Positions 62,185 to 64,000 of a stretch of 64,000 nt of DNA are shown here, in pieces. This stretch comes from Candidatus Aquicultor sp. Lineage in GTDB: Bacteria; Actinomycetota; Aquicultoria; Aquicultorales; Aquicultoraceae. Where the stretch lies: positions 62,001-126,000 of the forward strand of contig DASXVE010000012.1 of NCBI GenBank assembly GCA_036504445.1. Direction: 5' to 3'. The notes under the pieces are model-generated. The model ran no database searches and was not told where the DNA came from. It worked only from the letters and a program-made list of their open reading frames with translations. The position numbers were made by a program, and so were the translations under genes. How positions within the stretch are numbered: position 1 is the first letter of the stretch; each line of letters starts with the position of its first letter.

Positions 62185-62913
62185 ATGATATGGGGTAAGC
62201 TATACGGGCTTGGGATCGGTCCGGGTGACGCCGAACTCTTAACACTAAAAGCGGTTCGCATTCTGAATTCGGTCGATGTGATCTTTGCACCGCGCCCGGC
62301 TCCGAAGCGCGACAGTCTGGCACTTGCCATCGTCAAACCCATACTCGATGGTACGGCTGACGTGCGAGAGCTCGATTTCCCTATGACTAAAGACCCGAAC
62401 GACCTGGACGCGCATTGGAACAGAGCAACAGACGAAATCGCTCAGATTCTGAGTGAAGGAAAAGACGCGGCGTTTATAACGCTAGGCGATCCGTTCTTTT
62501 ACAGCACATACATTTACCTATACGAATGTCTGCGGGCAAAATATCCAGAGATCGCAATCGAGACAGTACCCGGAATCAGCTCGGTTTTTGCGTCGGCATC
62601 GGCCGCCGGTGTTCCGCTGGCGATAGGCGATGAAAGCGTAGTGATCATGCCTGTACCGGACAACTTTGACGTGCTGCACTCGTATGCGGGGCAAGCCGAT
62701 ACAATCATCCTTATGAAAGTGGGCGGCAAATTGCCCCGGCTCATAGAGGCGCTTGCCGAGCTCGGCCTGGAAAAAGACGCGGTTCTTGTGCAAAGAGTAT
62801 CACAGGCAAGCCGGGAGGCGATTATCAAAGGTTTATCGAACCTATCGAATGAAGAGTTGAAATCGGCAGGATATTTGTCCACGGTTATCATAAAAACACA
62901 TGGCGTAAAGTAA
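62185..62913 (+). CDS. cbiL: Cobalt-factor II (precorrin-2) C20-methyltransferase
   Basis: The second-ring methylation of the corrin pathway, at C20. The 242-residue product has LYGLGIGPGDAELLTLKAVRIL (the methylase start), TLGDPFFYSTYIYL and VPGISSVFASASAAG. GAGGGG precedes ATG 62185, four bases after cbiE. Confidence 0.93.
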   Translation: MIWGKLYGLGIGPGDAELLTLKAVRILNSVDVIFAPRPAPKRDSLALAIVKPILDGTADVRELDFPMTKDPNDLDAHWNRATDEIAQILSEGKDAAFITLGDPFFYSTYIYLYECLRAKYPEIAIETVPGISSVFASASAAGVPLAIGDESVVIMPVPDNFDVLHSYAGQADTIILMKVGGKLPRLIEALAELGLEKDAVLVQRVSQASREAIIKGLSNLSNEELKSAGYLSTVIIKTHGVK

Positions 62914-62981
62914 AAATTAAAGTAAAAGCTAAAGGAAAAACACTAGGAATAGGTATCGCAGCATAAAGTAGGAGGCGCTGG

Positions 62982-63737
62982 ATGAAGGTATATTTTATTG
63001 GAGCAGGGCCGGGCGACCCCGATCTTATTACCGTTAAGGGTAAACGACTTATTACCGAGGCGGACGTCGTAATCTATGCGGGCTCGCTTATTAATCCGCT
63101 ATTGCTTGATAATTGCAAACCCGGTTGCGAGTTGCACGACAGCGCCCCACTGAATCTCCCGGAAATCTTAGCGCTATACAAGGCTGCGGTGCAGGACGGC
63201 AAAACGGTTGTGCGCTTGCATTCGGGTGAACCCAGCCTTTACGGGGCGATAAAAGAGCAGATAGACTGGTTGGAAAGCCAGGGGATCGAGTACGAAGTTA
63301 TTCCGGGTGTAAGTTCGTTTAGCGCGGCTGCGGCGGTACTCGGCGTAGAACTGACGCTGCCCGCCGTATCGCAGACCGTGATCATCACGAGGATGGCGGG
63401 ACGGACACCGGTTCCTGCCGGTCAGGACATAGCGTCGCTCGCCGTGCATGATGCCACGATGTGTATATTTTTAAGCGTCCAGATGATCTACGACCTGGTA
63501 AAAGAGCTAAAATCCGGGTATAGCGGCGACACGCCCATTGCGGTGGTGGAGCACGCTTCGTTACCCGACCAACGCGTGGTTCGCGGCACGCTCGATACCA
63601 TAGCAGAGAAAGTATCGAACGCAGGCATTAGAAAGACGGCCATGATTATCGTCGGCGGCGTCCTCGAGTTTGAGTACGAGCTATCGAAGCTCTACGATCC
63701 GTCTTTCGACCACGGGTATAGAGGCGCCATCGAGTAA
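62982..63737 (+). CDS. cbiF: Cobalt-precorrin-4 C11-methyltransferase
   Basis: Methylates C11 before ring contraction is completed. The 251-residue product starts VYFIGAGPGDPDLITVKGKRLI and has RLHSGEPSLYGAIKEQ and VIPGVSSFSAAAA, as expected of CbiF/CobM. GTAGGAGG precedes ATG 62982. A 68-base gap lies before it and a 37-base gap after. Confidence 0.94.
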   Translation: MKVYFIGAGPGDPDLITVKGKRLITEADVVIYAGSLINPLLLDNCKPGCELHDSAPLNLPEILALYKAAVQDGKTVVRLHSGEPSLYGAIKEQIDWLESQGIEYEVIPGVSSFSAAAAVLGVELTLPAVSQTVIITRMAGRTPVPAGQDIASLAVHDATMCIFLSVQMIYDLVKELKSGYSGDTPIAVVEHASLPDQRVVRGTLDTIAEKVSNAGIRKTAMIIVGGVLEFEYELSKLYDPSFDHGYRGAIE

Positions 63738-63774
63738 TATAAAGAGGCGCCAAGCCAAGACTTAGAGGTTCATT

Positions 63775-64000
63775 ATGAAAATCGCCGTATTCGCCGTTAC
63801 GGAAAACGGCGAACGCATTGCGAACAACATAGACGCCGGTCTTAACGATAGTGTCACAATATACAAAGCACCAAAACCGGTGCAGACCAAAGTCGCAGAT
63901 ACCGAGCAAAAGCCGCCCTGGTTGCTGGATGCGGTCCGCGATGCATTTGCGCGATACGATGCCCTGGTCTTTGTGTCGGCGACGGGTATCGCCGTGCGTG
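63775..64000 (+). CDS. cbiG: Cobalt-precorrin-5A hydrolase (CbiG), 5' part
   Basis: The first 75 residues of a protein cut by the window edge: MKIAVFAVTENGERIA, then FARYDALVFVSATGIAVR, the CbiG N-terminal domain. CbiG opens the delta-lactone with loss of acetaldehyde, a step found only in the anaerobic pathway. GAGG precedes ATG 63775. The remaining genes (cbiH, cbiJ, cbiT) may lie beyond the edge. Confidence 0.85.
   Translation, partial: MKIAVFAVTENGERIANNIDAGLNDSVTIYKAPKPVQTKVADTEQKPPWLLDAVRDAFARYDALVFVSATGIAVR

Noticed and set aside
1-64000. CRISPR arrays, tRNA or rRNA genes, insertion sequences
   Set aside because: No regularly spaced repeats, no tRNA cloverleaf with a TTCRA loop in any gap, and no transposase frame or terminal inverted repeats were recognised by eye.

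Overview
The window looks like chromosomal DNA from an anaerobic, deep-branching actinobacterium (Actinomycetota; an Aquicultoria-, Geothermincolia- or Coriobacteriia-like lineage is my best guess, not proven). The evidence is gene order and family content. The run tlyA-nadK-recN-steA-steB-...-pyrG-NUDIX-xerD-...-scpA-scpB is a classic actinobacterial neighbourhood. The run efp-accB-accC-nusB-xseB-ispA-dxs-tlyA-...-recN is shared with Firmicutes. Genes are dense, mostly on the + strand, often overlap by 1-4 bases, and have strong AGGAGG-type ribosome binding sites. No rRNA, tRNA, CRISPR array, insertion sequence or prophage is visible.

Layout. 1-4183: the tail of a TPR protein, then the type IV pilus genes pilD, pilM, pilN, pilO and a PilP-like gene, closed by a terminator. 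4362-9557: the shikimate genes aroC-aroK-aroB-aroQ, a PepQ-type peptidase and efp. 9574-12890: a biotin carboxylase operon in which a carboxyltransferase is fused to an AccB-like biotin carrier, followed by accC. 12894-20135: nusB, xseB, ispA, dxs, tlyA, nadK, recN. 20119-29953: cell division and envelope genes, namely a degenerate LytM-like membrane protein, steA, steB, two soluble glycosyltransferases, a GT-C membrane glycosyltransferase, a phosphatase-like membrane protein and an MraY/WecA-like transferase. 30065-37304: a broken methyltransferase gene, then pyrG, an M20 peptidase, DUF3866, NUDIX, xerD and deoB. 37301-41423: an accessory patch with a DUF2267 protein, a P-type ATPase that has lost its catalytic motifs, a DivIVA/roadblock-like protein and a membrane-anchored LolA-like protein. 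41710-51813: deoA/pdp, cysK, a DHH-CBS-CCA polymerase fusion, a site-2 protease, trpS, scpA, scpB, an AI-2E family transporter and a pseudouridine synthase. 51899-64000: a cobalamin riboswitch with a terminator, then a long anaerobic-type cobalamin operon (cobU, cobQ, cbiB, cobO, pduX-like, cobD, cbiA, cbiX-cbiC, cbiD, cbiE, cbiL, cbiF, start of cbiG).

The most notable observations are two. (1) The carboxyltransferase-AccB fusion carries a near-perfect Shine-Dalgarno sequence and ATG exactly at the AccB domain boundary, so one gene may give both a fused carboxylase subunit and free biotin carrier protein. (2) A full-length, uninterrupted P1B-type ATPase gene has DKTGT changed to DEVAS, TGE to TGK, CPC to SPE, HP to IP and GDGxND to TRGTKD. 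It looks like a fold-preserving pseudo-pump, and it has an inverted repeat just upstream of its start. All functional statements come from reading the sequence and knowing the families; no search was run.
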